This document shows, piece after piece, positions 16,359 through 25,678 of a stretch of 64,000 bases of DNA. Each line of letters starts with the position of its first letter. The first letter of the stretch is position 1. Source of the DNA: Borrelia sp. HM (lineage in GTDB: Bacteria > Spirochaetota > Spirochaetia > Borreliales > Borreliaceae); contig NZ_AP024401.1 of assembly GCF_019669085.1 (NCBI RefSeq), forward strand, positions 558,001-622,000, given 5' to 3'. The position numbers and the translations under genes are program-made. Below the pieces are notes generated by a model, which was not told the DNA's origin, ran no database searches, and was given only the letters and a program-made list of their open reading frames with translations.

Positions 16359-18233
16359 ATGAAGATAGAAAATATGGATGAAGTTTTTGCTTTACCAGTT
16401 TGTTGTAATATCAAGAATGCTGTTATTGATGATTTTAAGCTTTTAGATGAATATAAAGATCGAGTTTTTAATATAAGTTATAAAGATAATATTAGTTTGA
16501 AGTTGATTGATATTGTTGATTTTAATGAGTTTAATCTAAAACTTTTTGATAATAAAATAGATTTTGAAGGGCAGATTCCTTTAATTTTATATTCTGATAG
16601 ATTGGATTCTTTGTTAGAAGCAGAAGAAAGCATTGTTTTCAAACTAAAAGCTATTGAAGATGAGGAGCATAATGTTGCTTCTAATTTCAAGTCAAAAGAA
16701 AATAAAGAGAATGATGAATTTAAAATTCATCATTCTCTTTATGAATTTTCAGAATATTTAAATTATTGTAATGATGTCCTTTTGGTTAGGGTATGCTTTC
16801 AAAATGATATTTTAATCATTGATGCAGACCTTGATAATATTAAACTAGTCAAGCAGATTATTAGTAATAATTTTTATATTGGTATGGATAAGATCATTAT
16901 TAACCCTATTAATAATGATTGTGTTAATATTTTATTTTCTATTTCTTTTAATGCTGTTTTACAAGGTATAATAATTGCTAAGAAACTTGGGCAAAAGAGA
17001 GTTAATGTTCTTTATTATAAAAGGCATTTTTTAATGGCACAATCTTTGAGCTTAAAGTTTTCAGTGTTTAATTATCTATCAACAGAGAATAGAATTGCTA
17101 AGATTATTGTAGATATTGAAATTAATAGACCGTTAAATTTTCTTTATAAATTTTATTTTGACTATCTTAAGTATATTTTTAGTAATTTATTTTTTGATCT
17201 GTATATACATGTGAATTTTACGGAGACTAAGAGTAATACTGTGTTTTTTTATGACAATCATTTTTTATTTGGGGGATCTGTTTATAATTTTATTTATTCA
17301 AATTTTTATAATCTTGCAGTTAGTTTTTCACTTGAACCCCTTAGCTATTTACTTAGTTATGTTAAAAAAGAATATAGTGTTTTTGTAAAACTTTTTAAGG
17401 AGATGGATTTAAAAAATTCTATTATGCGCAAATCATCTTCTATGAGTTTAAATAGAAAATATAGTCTTTTTGATGTAAGAAGAAAGGGTATAGGATTTTC
17501 CTTGTTAAGTCTAGACTATGCTTTTCTAGGAGTTGAACAAACTGTTTCTATGAGTTTATACAAGGATAAATTGGATATATTTATTCCTTATAAGGTAATA
17601 GATGTTAACTTAATTAATTATTTAAAAAATATTTTGGCTAGAGCTTTTAATTTGTCTTATAAAAGTGTCAACTTTATTGTTAGTGATATTTTTAGAAATG
17701 ATGTTGAGCTTTATAGTACTTTAATCAAAGAATCGTATTTTATTGAAAAAGAGGTTATAGCTATTAAAGATAACCTTGCTATGGTTATTGGTAAGGAAAA
17801 TTTTAATGGTGAATATCCTGTTGTAGTTAGTCAAAATTTTGCTATAGATATGAATAAAAAGGTTAATGTTGCTTGTTCTTTGGAAATTGATATAGAAATA
17901 AATTCTTTTAATATTACATTTAGCAATGTAAATTTTTTTGTTGAAAATGGTAAGTTTGATAAACTTAGAATAAACAATAAAAGGGTATTTTCAATTTTTA
18001 GCGTTGCAGTTGCCTATGTTTTTGGAAATATTACTTATGATATTGTTGATTCTGTAGAGCTTGAATTTATTGAGGATGGCGAATTTATTTTTTCTTTTAG
18101 AGCAGTATTTATTGCATCTGTTTGTGCAATTAGAACAGCTTTAATTCAGGCTTTTGATTTTAATATATGTAAAACCCCTATTAATCTTAATGACATTCTA
18201 AATAGTTGGAGCGTACGAATTGATACTAATTAG
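16359..18233 (+). CDS. Protein resembling a degenerate molybdenum-hydroxylase large subunit
   Basis: This 624-residue cytoplasmic protein is normally left as hypothetical. By eye it follows the large (molybdopterin) subunit of xanthine dehydrogenase/CO dehydrogenase enzymes. An N-terminal part around FEGQIPLILYSDRLDSLLEA matches the family's yvGqpvAlV-A-s-~~A block. The C-terminal block EDGEFIFSFRAVFIASVCAI, followed by TALIQAFDF and NLNDIL, matches the family end, where GE precedes an Ala-rich helix and a closing pattern. The catalytic Glu of that motif would be near residue 575. The glycine-rich molybdopterin-binding loops are not recognisable, and it is shorter than the usual 750-800 residues. 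The next gene overlaps it by 14 bases. The ATG at 16359 is preferred over TTG 16353; neither has a clear ribosome-binding site. Confidence 0.55.
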   Translation: MKIENMDEVFALPVCCNIKNAVIDDFKLLDEYKDRVFNISYKDNISLKLIDIVDFNEFNLKLFDNKIDFEGQIPLILYSDRLDSLLEAEESIVFKLKAIEDEEHNVASNFKSKENKENDEFKIHHSLYEFSEYLNYCNDVLLVRVCFQNDILIIDADLDNIKLVKQIISNNFYIGMDKIIINPINNDCVNILFSISFNAVLQGIIIAKKLGQKRVNVLYYKRHFLMAQSLSLKFSVFNYLSTENRIAKIIVDIEINRPLNFLYKFYFDYLKYIFSNLFFDLYIHVNFTETKSNTVFFYDNHFLFGGSVYNFIYSNFYNLAVSFSLEPLSYLLSYVKKEYSVFVKLFKEMDLKNSIMRKSSSMSLNRKYSLFDVRRKGIGFSLLSLDYAFLGVEQTVSMSLYKDKLDIFIPYKVIDVNLINYLKNILARAFNLSYKSVNFIVSDIFRNDVELYSTLIKESYFIEKEVIAIKDNLAMVIGKENFNGEYPVVVSQNFAIDMNKKVNVACSLEIDIEINSFNITFSNVNFFVENGKFDKLRINNKRVFSIFSVAVAYVFGNITYDIVDSVELEFIEDGEFIFSFRAVFIASVCAIRTALIQAFDFNICKTPINLNDILNSWSVRIDTN

Positions 18234-18681
18234 CTTTAATTTGAATGGAGAGAGTCTTTCAAAAAGTGTTGAACTTCCTTTGAGTACCAGGGATCTTTTA
18301 ATAAGTATTTTTTATTCAAATGAGATGAATTTGATTGAAAATATAAATAAAAAATTTTCTTTAGTGCTTTTAGATTTAAAACCTGTATATTCATTTCTAG
18401 TTCCAGCTTTTATGTTAAATGGGCGTAGCATCATTACTGTTGAAGGTTTGAAAAATACTACCTTTTATGAGTCTTTGTTGAATGTTTTATTGACAAATGA
18501 TATTAGTTTTTGTGCAAATTGTTTTTCATCTAATGCATTATTATTTTATTATTTTTTAAAACATAAAGTTATAATTAGAACTGACATTTTAGGATATTAT
18601 AATATACTTAAATGTTATTGTATTGATGTTAATACTTTTTTAGAGCTTTATTTGCGTTTAGAAGAATTAGAGAGAAAGTAA
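18220..18681 (+). CDS. Protein resembling a [2Fe-2S] small subunit, one cluster motif lost
   Basis: A 153-residue protein that follows the CoxS/xanthine dehydrogenase small subunit along its length: FNLNGE at the start, LSTRDLL, then LVLLDLKPVYSFLVPAF (family tvlLDGkpVnSClvpa), ITVEGL, and a helical C-terminal half. Four cysteines, C98, C101, C132 and C134, form C-x2-C-x30-C-x-C, close to the family's C-x2-C-x31-C-x-C cluster motif. The N-terminal ferredoxin-type cysteines are all gone (the Ser-Cys of the family is S58-F59 here). The start is TTG at 18220 with GGAG 8 bases ahead, inside the end of the large-subunit gene. Whether it binds a cluster is unknown. Confidence 0.65.
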   Translation: MILISFNLNGESLSKSVELPLSTRDLLISIFYSNEMNLIENINKKFSLVLLDLKPVYSFLVPAFMLNGRSIITVEGLKNTTFYESLLNVLLTNDISFCANCFSSNALLFYYFLKHKVIIRTDILGYYNILKCYCIDVNTFLELYLRLEELERK

Positions 18682-18686
18682 TTGAT

Positions 18687-19541
18687 GTGAGAGTATATTA
18701 TCCAGAAAATTTTAATGCACTTGTTAGTTTATTTAATAAAAATTTAGATAATTATATAATTTATAATGAGATTGATTTTCATAAAAATATTGAGGTTTTT
18801 GTGAAAAAGGAAATTTCAGGTGATTTTTTTGTGATAAATAATTTTGAAAAATTTAATAAGGTTTTACTTAAGAGTAATTTTTTGGAGATGGGTCCATGCC
18901 TTACTTATGATGCAATATTGCAATTTGGTGAGAGAAATATTCCAAGACTATTTTATGAATTTATTTCAAGATTAAGTGATAGAATTTATCTTAGTAGTAT
19001 TAATATTGCTAATGGATTTTATTATAAAAATACAGTTTTTGATTTATATCCTTTATTATTAAGTCTTGATGCTCATCTTGAGTTTAAAGATATTTCAACT
19101 AAAAAGACTTATACTTATAACGCTTATAGTATTAATAGAGATGATTATATACAGAATCGCAATACTTTATTTTTGAGTAAATTAAAATTTCCTATCACAA
19201 ATTTGTGGAATAAGAGTTTTTATAGCAGAATATTTGTTGAGAATTTTTCATTTGATATTTTAGAAGAGGTCAATATTATTTTTGTTTGTGTGCTTTTAAA
19301 TATTAAAAGAGATATTATAAGTGATTTTTTAATGAAAATATTTTACAATGACAAGGTTATTACTTTGCGAGATTTCCAGGTTTTACTTATTAACAAGTCT
19401 TTGCCCTTATCTATATTTGAGATTGAGGATTCGCTTAAGATGTTGGATAAAAGTATTAGGGATGCTAAAAACTTTATTTTAGGGGAGCGAAGTTTAAGAC
19501 TTATAAAAAATTTTTATTTTGATATATTGTCTAATTTTTAA
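18687..19541 (+). CDS. Protein resembling a FAD-binding medium subunit, FAD motifs eroded
   Basis: A 284-residue protein whose length and block order fit the CoxM/XdhB medium subunit. YYPENFNALVSLFNK (family Y.rP.sleEAl.LL) opens it. MGPCLTYDAIL at 69-79 matches IGA.tTyaeL, and ANGFYYKNTVFDLYPLLLSL, continuing with DAHLEF, matches GGN.....sD..P.LlAldA.vel. LFLSKLKFPI corresponds to E.it.I.iP. The AGGTDL loop that binds FAD is replaced by IIYNEIDF (24-31), and the GGN glycines by ANG. FAD binding is therefore doubtful. The GTG at 18687 lies 5 bases after the small-subunit stop. It is the last gene of the cassette. Confidence 0.6.
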   Translation: MRVYYPENFNALVSLFNKNLDNYIIYNEIDFHKNIEVFVKKEISGDFFVINNFEKFNKVLLKSNFLEMGPCLTYDAILQFGERNIPRLFYEFISRLSDRIYLSSINIANGFYYKNTVFDLYPLLLSLDAHLEFKDISTKKTYTYNAYSINRDDYIQNRNTLFLSKLKFPITNLWNKSFYSRIFVENFSFDILEEVNIIFVCVLLNIKRDIISDFLMKIFYNDKVITLRDFQVLLINKSLPLSIFEIEDSLKMLDKSIRDAKNFILGERSLRLIKNFYFDILSNF

Positions 19542-19615
19542 TTTTGTAAAAATTGGTATTAATAAATAATTACTGATTTTTGGCATAGTTTTGATATAAA
19601 AGCAATAGAATTAAT

Positions 19616-19643
19616 TTATCAATTTGTTTTTATGCATTATAAT
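19616..19643 (+). promoter_or_regulatory. Weak candidate promoter of ptsH
   Basis: A perfect TATAAT (19638-19643) lies 62 bases before the ptsH start, with TTATCA (19616-19621) 16 bases upstream as a poor -35. The gap 19542-19705 holds no gene. The -10 is the only strong element. Confidence 0.3.
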
Positions 19644-19705
19644 ATTTATTTGTTAATAATTTAATCAAAAAATACATTAATTCAAATATAAGGGGCTTAA
19701 AGTTT

Positions 19706-19966
19706 ATGGTAAAAAAAGAAGCTACAATTAAAGCTGTTAATGGCTTGCATGTTAGACCAGCGTCAACATTTGTAAAAAAGGCTAAAGAATATGCTAGTGA
19801 TATAACTATTGAAGCTGATAATAAAACTGTTAATGGCAAAAGTTTATTTCGATTACAAACTTTAGAGTTATCTTTTGGTAAGAAACTTTTAGTTTGTGCT
19901 GAGGGTGATGATGAAGAGAAAGCTGCTGGAGAACTTGCTGAACTCCTTGAATCTTTTAAGGAATAG
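19706..19966 (+). CDS. ptsH: Phosphocarrier protein HPr
   Basis: Carries phosphate from enzyme I to the EIIA domains of sugar transporters. It is 86 residues, with the phospho-acceptor His15 in GLHVRPAS and Ser46 in NGKSLFRLQTL, the residue phosphorylated by HPr kinase where that enzyme exists. The residues after Ser46 differ from the common IMGVMSL. It is first of a three-gene unit with ptsI (15-base gap) and crr. It corresponds to BB_0557. Confidence 0.96.
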   Translation: MVKKEATIKAVNGLHVRPASTFVKKAKEYASDITIEADNKTVNGKSLFRLQTLELSFGKKLLVCAEGDDEEKAAGELAELLESFKE

Positions 19967-19981
19967 GTTTGGAAGGTTGAT

Positions 19982-21703
19982 ATGATTTTATCGGGGAAAA
20001 GAATATCTAAAGGGATAGGTATAGGAGAAGCTCTTTTTATTAAGAAAGATTTTGATAAACTATTTGATAAATCTAAGATTACTTCTTTACAAATTGATGA
20101 TGAAATAAAAAAGTTTAATGATGCTAAGTTAAAGGCTATGTCTGTACTTCAAAGTCTTACAAAGAAGGCTGTAGCTCAATTTGGTGCTGATAAAGAAGGT
20201 ATTTTTGAAGGTCAGATGTTAGTTATTGAAGATATTGAGCTTTCAGATTCTGTTATAAGTTTGATCAAAGATGAGAATTATTGTGCTGCTTATGCAGTGT
20301 ATTTATCTTTCAAAGAATTAATTTCAGGGATGGAAAAATATACTGATAATTATTTAAAAGAAAGAGTTTCTGATTTTAAAGATATTAGGAATAGACTTAT
20401 TGCAAGTATTTTAGATCAGGTTACTGATCTTTCTGAGATTGATAGAGATGTTGTTCTGATTACTGAAGAATTAACACCTTCTGATACGGTGCAAGTTGAT
20501 TTAAGTTATGTTAAGGGATTTTTGACTACAGTTGGTGGTGAAACTTCTCATGCTGCCATTTTGGCAAGGACTATGGGACTTCCAGCGCTTGTAGTAGAAT
20601 CTTTAGATATTGCAAAAATTAAAGAAGGTGAGAAGTTAATCATTGATGGAGTATCTTCAGTGATTATTAGTAGTCCTTCATTAAGTGAGCTTAATAAATA
20701 TTCGGATAAAATATTAGAATATGAGAGGCATGAACAAGAGCTTTTTGCTTTAAGGAATCAGGATGCTCAAACAAAAGATGATGTTAAAATCTTGTTAAAG
20801 GCTAATATTGGAACTCCTGCAGATATTTGTTATGTTAATAAATATGGACTTGATGGAATAGGTCTTTTTAGGACAGAGTTTTTATACATGGAATCTGTAA
20901 AACCACCAACAGAGGACGAACAGTTTGAAGCCTATAAGCAAGTTGTAGAAACTATTGATAAAAAAGGTATTGTTACTATTCGTACTCTTGATATTGGAGG
21001 GGATAAAGAAATCCCATATTTTAATTTTCCAAAGGAAGATAATCCTTTTCTAGGATATCGTGCTCTTAGGATGTATATGGACTATGAGGATTTAATACAA
21101 AATCAATTTAATGCAATTTTTAGAGCTAGTCATTATGGGAAAATAAGGATTATGGTTCCGATGCTAACTAGATATGAAGAGATTAATATCATTAATCATT
21201 TTGTTAATAAAGCTAAGGCAAGCTTAAAATCTAGGAACTTGTCCTTTGATGAAAATTTGGAAGTAGGATGTATGATAGAGGTTCCTTCAGCGGCTTTAGT
21301 TGCTTCTGAATTTGCTGATAAGTTGGATTTCTTTAGTATTGGTACTAATGATTTAACCCAATATACTTTAGCTGTTGATCGAGGTAATCAGAATATATCA
21401 AGTTTATATGATAAATATAATCCTGCTGTTTTAAAGTTGATTAAGAATGTTTTAGATGCTGGAAATAGTGCTGGTATTGATGTTTCTGTTTGTGGTGAGC
21501 TTGGAGGAGATGAAGCTGGAGCTTTAATCCTTGTTGGACTTGGATTTAGATCTTTGAGTATGGTGCCTAGTTCTTCACTTAGAATTAAGTATTTGCTAAA
21601 AAAATATACAATATCTGACTTAAGTGAGTTGGCAAATAAAGTGTTAAATAGTAAGTCAGAATCAGAGACTTTAAAATTTTTAGATAAATATATAGGAGAT
21701 TAA
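19982..21703 (+). CDS. ptsI: PTS enzyme I (phosphoenolpyruvate-protein phosphotransferase)
   Basis: Takes phosphate from phosphoenolpyruvate and passes it to HPr. The 573-residue length is standard. The phosphohistidine is His190 in GGETSHAAILAR. The PEP-binding barrel shows GIGLFRTEFLYM, RTLDIGGDKEIPYF, the signature region SIGTNDLTQYTLAVDRGN, and the catalytic Cys loop VCGELGGDEAGA. A leader similar to SGKRISKGIGIGEA opens the protein, as in other enzymes I. It is followed after 3 bases by crr. Confidence 0.97.
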   Translation: MILSGKRISKGIGIGEALFIKKDFDKLFDKSKITSLQIDDEIKKFNDAKLKAMSVLQSLTKKAVAQFGADKEGIFEGQMLVIEDIELSDSVISLIKDENYCAAYAVYLSFKELISGMEKYTDNYLKERVSDFKDIRNRLIASILDQVTDLSEIDRDVVLITEELTPSDTVQVDLSYVKGFLTTVGGETSHAAILARTMGLPALVVESLDIAKIKEGEKLIIDGVSSVIISSPSLSELNKYSDKILEYERHEQELFALRNQDAQTKDDVKILLKANIGTPADICYVNKYGLDGIGLFRTEFLYMESVKPPTEDEQFEAYKQVVETIDKKGIVTIRTLDIGGDKEIPYFNFPKEDNPFLGYRALRMYMDYEDLIQNQFNAIFRASHYGKIRIMVPMLTRYEEINIINHFVNKAKASLKSRNLSFDENLEVGCMIEVPSAALVASEFADKLDFFSIGTNDLTQYTLAVDRGNQNISSLYDKYNPAVLKLIKNVLDAGNSAGIDVSVCGELGGDEAGALILVGLGFRSLSMVPSSSLRIKYLLKKYTISDLSELANKVLNSKSESETLKFLDKYIGD

Positions 21704-21706
21704 CTT

Positions 21707-22276
21707 ATGGGATTTTTAAATTTTTTTAAAAAGGCAGCTACTCTAGATTTAATGGCGCCTGTTAGTGGTAAGGTTATTTCAATTGACGGGGTTCCAGATG
21801 AAGCTTTTGCTGAAAAAATAGTTGGAGATGGAATTGCTATTATGCCAACTGGAAACGAGTTAGTTGCACCTTGTGATGGTAATATTGGTAAAATTTTTAA
21901 AACCAATCATGCTTTTAGTCTTGAAACTAAAGAAGGTATTGAAATTTTTGTACACTTTGGCATTAATACTCTTAATTTGAATGGAAAGGGATTTACAAGG
22001 GTTGCTGAAGAGGGTATGAGTGTAAAAAAGGGAGATATTATTATTAGGCTTGATCTTGAATATTTAAAGACTCATGCTGAATCAGTAGTTACTCCTGTTG
22101 TTATTGCAAATTCTGATGAAGTTTCAAGCATTGAATATGTGTTTGGAAGACTTGATGATGGTTCTGAATATACATTACTTTCTTCTATTGCTTTAACTGA
22201 GGAAATTAAAAACAAGATATCTCAAACTAAGTTTGTTGAAGCAGGTAAAGATGTAGTGCTTAGAATTAAAAAGTAA
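21707..22276 (+). CDS. crr: PTS EIIA component, glucose type
   Basis: A soluble EIIA of 189 residues that takes phosphate from HPr and hands it to an EIIB domain. Both active-site histidines are visible: His69 in NHAFSL and phospho-acceptor His83 in FVHFGINTL. The N-terminal MGFLNFFKKA is an amphipathic helix as in E. coli EIIA-Glc. The VAPCDGNIGKIF and MPTGNELVAP segments match the family core. Since ptsH, ptsI and crr form one unit, this EIIA probably serves several EIIBC permeases elsewhere on the chromosome (inference). It ends at the bidirectional terminator shared with htpG. Confidence 0.96.
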   Translation: MGFLNFFKKAATLDLMAPVSGKVISIDGVPDEAFAEKIVGDGIAIMPTGNELVAPCDGNIGKIFKTNHAFSLETKEGIEIFVHFGINTLNLNGKGFTRVAEEGMSVKKGDIIIRLDLEYLKTHAESVVTPVVIANSDEVSSIEYVFGRLDDGSEYTLLSSIALTEEIKNKISQTKFVEAGKDVVLRIKK

Positions 22277-22310
22277 GTTCACAGCTTTATATACTGTGAA
22301 CTTAACTTTT
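22274..22310. terminator. Bidirectional terminator between crr and htpG
   Basis: An 11-bp perfect stem (22274-22284 with 22294-22304) with a 9-base loop includes the crr stop codon. It is followed by ACTTTTATT on the plus strand, and on the minus strand by a weaker T run inside the crr end. It probably ends both converging transcripts. Confidence 0.8.
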
Positions 22311-22311
22311 A

Positions 22312-24159
22312 TTATATAGTTTTTTCTACTATTTCATTTATAATTTTTATGAATTGACTTGGATTTTTATTTGGCAAACCTGAAGTTATCATTGCTTCTT
22401 CAAAAAGGATAATGCTTATTTTTTCCAAATTTTCATCATCTAGATTTTTTAGGTTTTGAATGATTTTATTGTTTGGATTAAGCTCAAGGATAGGCTTTGT
22501 TTCTTTAACTTCTTGTCCCATTGATATCATGATTTTTTGCATTTGATAAGTGGGATCAGTGCTGTCAATAATTATTGCTGATGGTTCTTGTGTTAGAGTT
22601 GCTGAGAGTGATACATCTTTGACATGATTTTTAAGTATTTCTTTTACTTTATTTAGAATATCTTTAAATTGTTCTTCCATTTGTTTGAAATTTTCATCTT
22701 TTAATTCATCGCTTGTTTCGTTTTTGTTTATTGCTTTTAATTTTATTCCATCGTATTCTGTGATGAAGTTTAAAATTGCCTCATCAAGTTCATCGTCCAT
22801 TATAAGAGTTTCATATCCCTTTTCTTTATAAGCAGTTACTATCGGATTAATTCTAAGTATATTTTCTTTACCACCAGTTATATAATAAATACTTTTTTGG
22901 TTCTCAGGCATTCTATCTTTATATTCTTTTAATGATACAAAGCCATCTATATGAGAAGATTTAAATCTAATTAAGGATACAAGCTTATTTCTGTTATCAA
23001 AATCTGAATAAACTCCTTCTTTTAAACATCTTCCAAATTCTTTAGAGAATTCATTAAATTTGGAAGGATTGTTTTCGCTTAGCTTTTCAAGTTCGCTTAG
23101 TATTTTCTTTACAGAAGATGCTTTGATTTTAGATAATATTTTGTTTTGCTGTAAAATTTCTCTACTTACATTTAGGGGCAAGTCTTGACAATCTATTATA
23201 CCCTTTATGAACCTTAAGTAATTTGGTAGTAAACTGTCTGCAGAATCTGTAATAAAGATTCTGTTTATAAATAGCTTTACACCGGGTTTAGGGTTTGGAT
23301 AATATAGATCATAGGGAGCTTTACTTGGAACATAAAAAAGGTTTGTGTATTCAATACTCCCTTCGGCTTTTGTATGAATATGTATTAATGGATTTTCATA
23401 ATCAAAGGTTAAGTTTTTATAAAATTCGTTGTACTCTTCATCAGTGATTTCATTTTTATTTTTTATCCAAATTGCTGTAGTATCATTTATTTTGTCTTCT
23501 TTTTCTTCCAATCCTTCTTGTTTTCCATCTTTCATTAAAGGTTCTGTGTACTTAATAAAAATAGGATAACTAATGTGATTTGAATATTTTTTGATAGTTT
23601 CTTGAAGTTTCCATTTATTATTGTATTCAGTTCCTTCTTCATTTAGATAAAGAATTATTTCAGTTCCAATTTCATTTTTTTCTGCTTTGTCTATTTCATA
23701 TCCTGTTTTTCCGTCACTAGACCAAATATAGGCAACTTCTTCTAAGGCTTTTTTTGTTATAACCTCGACTTTTTCTGCTACAATAAAAGCACTGTAAAAT
23801 CCAACTCCAAATTGTCCAATTAAACTTGCATCTTTTTTTTCGTCTTTTTTTAAGTTATTTATAAATTCTTTTGTTCCTGATTTTGCAATTGTACCAAGAT
23901 GATTAATTAGGTCTTCTTGGTTCATTCCAATTCCATTATCTTTTATTGTAATAGTTTTCTCATTGAAGCTTATTTCTATTTTTGGATCTAATTTGATATT
24001 TTTAAATTTTTCATCTGTTAAGTTTAAAAATTTAAGTTTGTCAATTGCATCAGAAGCGTTTGATATTAATTCTCTTAAAAATATTTCTTTATGAGAGTAA
24101 AGAGAATGTATGATTAAGTAAAGCAAATCATTAACTTCTGTGTCAAAATTTTTTTTCAT
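22312..24159 (-). CDS. htpG: Molecular chaperone HtpG (Hsp90)
   Basis: An ATP-dependent chaperone of 615 residues. The GHKL ATPase domain shows the N-box ELISNASDAIDKL near residue 33, then IKDNGIGMNQEDLINHLGTI and GQFGVGFYSAFIVAEKV. The middle domain has LKLFINRIFITDSADSLLPNY- and LPLNVSREILQQNKIL-type blocks. The C-terminal dimerisation domain is present, with no charged linker or MEEVD tail, as expected in bacteria. The ATG at 24159 follows AGGAGAA. It diverges from gnd, so the 24160-24277 gap holds both promoters. It corresponds to BB_0560. Confidence 0.97.
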   Translation of the reverse strand: MKKNFDTEVNDLLYLIIHSLYSHKEIFLRELISNASDAIDKLKFLNLTDEKFKNIKLDPKIEISFNEKTITIKDNGIGMNQEDLINHLGTIAKSGTKEFINNLKKDEKKDASLIGQFGVGFYSAFIVAEKVEVITKKALEEVAYIWSSDGKTGYEIDKAEKNEIGTEIILYLNEEGTEYNNKWKLQETIKKYSNHISYPIFIKYTEPLMKDGKQEGLEEKEDKINDTTAIWIKNKNEITDEEYNEFYKNLTFDYENPLIHIHTKAEGSIEYTNLFYVPSKAPYDLYYPNPKPGVKLFINRIFITDSADSLLPNYLRFIKGIIDCQDLPLNVSREILQQNKILSKIKASSVKKILSELEKLSENNPSKFNEFSKEFGRCLKEGVYSDFDNRNKLVSLIRFKSSHIDGFVSLKEYKDRMPENQKSIYYITGGKENILRINPIVTAYKEKGYETLIMDDELDEAILNFITEYDGIKLKAINKNETSDELKDENFKQMEEQFKDILNKVKEILKNHVKDVSLSATLTQEPSAIIIDSTDPTYQMQKIMISMGQEVKETKPILELNPNNKIIQNLKNLDDENLEKISIILFEEAMITSGLPNKNPSQFIKIINEIVEKTI

Positions 24160-24277
24160 AAAATTCTCCTATTGTGCATTTGTTTTAATCTTTACTTTTT
24201 TTATAATATAACATAATCTAAGAATAATGAATAAAATGAATTTGTCCAGAAATAAATTAGTGGCAGAGGATAATATG

Positions 24278-25672
24278 ATGGATATTGGTATTTATGGACT
24301 AGGAGTTATGGGCAGTAATTTGGCATTAAATATTGCTGATAATGGTTTTAATGTTTCTGTTTATAATAGAGATAATGATAGGACAGAGATTTTTATTACA
24401 AGTAATGCTCATAAAAAGATTAATGGATTTAAAGATATTAAGGCTTTTATTGGGAGTTTAAAAAAGCCCAGAAAAATTATTTTGATGATATCAAGCTTTG
24501 CTGTTGATGAAGTTATTAAACAAATTTTACCTTTAGTTGAAAAATTCGATATTATTATTGATGGTGGAAATTCTCATTATAAGGATACTATGAGAAGGGA
24601 GCAAGAACTATCCTCTTATGATATTTATTTTATTGGACTTGGAATGTCAGGAGGTGAGAGTGGTGCGCGATCTGGACCTTCTTTGATGTATGGTGGGAGT
24701 AAAAAGGTTTATGAATTAATTGAGCCTATTTTGAATAAGATAGCTGCAAAGACAAGTTCAGGAGATATTTGTTCTGATTATGTTGGTGAGAATGGGGCTG
24801 GTCATTATGTCAAGATGGTTCATAATGGAATTGAATATGCAGATATGCAGCTCATTGGCGAAGCATATTTTTTTATGAAGAGAGCTTTTAATTTAGATAA
24901 TTTAAGAATTTCTGAGGTATTTGAAAAGTGGGGAGAAGGAGACCTTTCTAGTTATTTGATGGAAATAACATCAAAAATTTTAAAATATAAGGAAAATAAT
25001 GAATATTTACTTGATAAGATTTTGGATGTTGCAAATCAAAAAGGAACAGGAAAGTGGTTATCAATTGAGGCTTTTCATCTAAATGTGCCTGCAAATTTGA
25101 TTTTTGAATCTGTATTTGCAAGGTTTTTATCTGGATTGAAGCATGAGAGAGTAATTGCTAGTGACATTCTTAAAATGGATTTAGATTTAATTAAATTCGA
25201 TCTTAGTGATTGGATTTTGGATCTTTATTATGCTCTTTTAGTTACAAAAATATTAGCTTATTCTCAAGGGTTTATGATGCTTAAGACTGCTTCTGCTAAT
25301 TATGCTTGGGATTTAAATTTGGGAAAAATTTCTTTGATTTGGAGAGAGGGTTGCATAATTAAAAGTGTTTTTTTAGATAAGATTAAATTGGCTTATGATA
25401 AAAACCCACATCTTATTAATTTACTTTTTGATGATTATTTTTTAGATATAATAAGAAAACACCATAAATCTTTAAGGCGCGTAGTTTCTCAAGCTAGTAA
25501 AATAGGCATTCCACTCCCAGCATTTTATGCAAGTCTTTCTTTTCTAGATTCTTATTCTACTAATTACTTGCCAGCCAACTTAATTCAGGCTCAAAGAGAT
25601 TTTTTTGGTTCGCATAGTTTTGAAAGGATTGATTCTAAGAGAGGTGAATTTTTCCATAGTACTTGGAAATAA
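24278..25672 (+). CDS. gnd: 6-phosphogluconate dehydrogenase, decarboxylating
   Basis: Oxidises 6-phosphogluconate to ribulose 5-phosphate with NADP reduction, supplying pentose for PRPP. The Rossmann motif GIYGLGVMGSNLALN opens the protein. GGNSHYKDT, GLGMSGGESGARSGPSLMYGG and the catalytic KMVHNGIEYADMQLI follow, with NQKGTGKW further on. The frame is open from ATG 24227, but AGAGGA (24265-24270) stands 7 bases before ATG 24278, and that start gives the family's N-terminus and 464 residues. ATG 24275 is an alternative one codon earlier. It corresponds to BB_0561. Confidence 0.95.
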   Translation: MDIGIYGLGVMGSNLALNIADNGFNVSVYNRDNDRTEIFITSNAHKKINGFKDIKAFIGSLKKPRKIILMISSFAVDEVIKQILPLVEKFDIIIDGGNSHYKDTMRREQELSSYDIYFIGLGMSGGESGARSGPSLMYGGSKKVYELIEPILNKIAAKTSSGDICSDYVGENGAGHYVKMVHNGIEYADMQLIGEAYFFMKRAFNLDNLRISEVFEKWGEGDLSSYLMEITSKILKYKENNEYLLDKILDVANQKGTGKWLSIEAFHLNVPANLIFESVFARFLSGLKHERVIASDILKMDLDLIKFDLSDWILDLYYALLVTKILAYSQGFMMLKTASANYAWDLNLGKISLIWREGCIIKSVFLDKIKLAYDKNPHLINLLFDDYFLDIIRKHHKSLRRVVSQASKIGIPLPAFYASLSFLDSYSTNYLPANLIQAQRDFFGSHSFERIDSKRGEFFHSTWK

Positions 25673-25678
25673 TTTAAT

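Noticed and set aside
19580-19596. Sigma-54-like element TTGGCA...TTGAT before ptsH
   Set aside because: The spacing between the GG and the -12 element is one base short, and the -12 has GA instead of GC.
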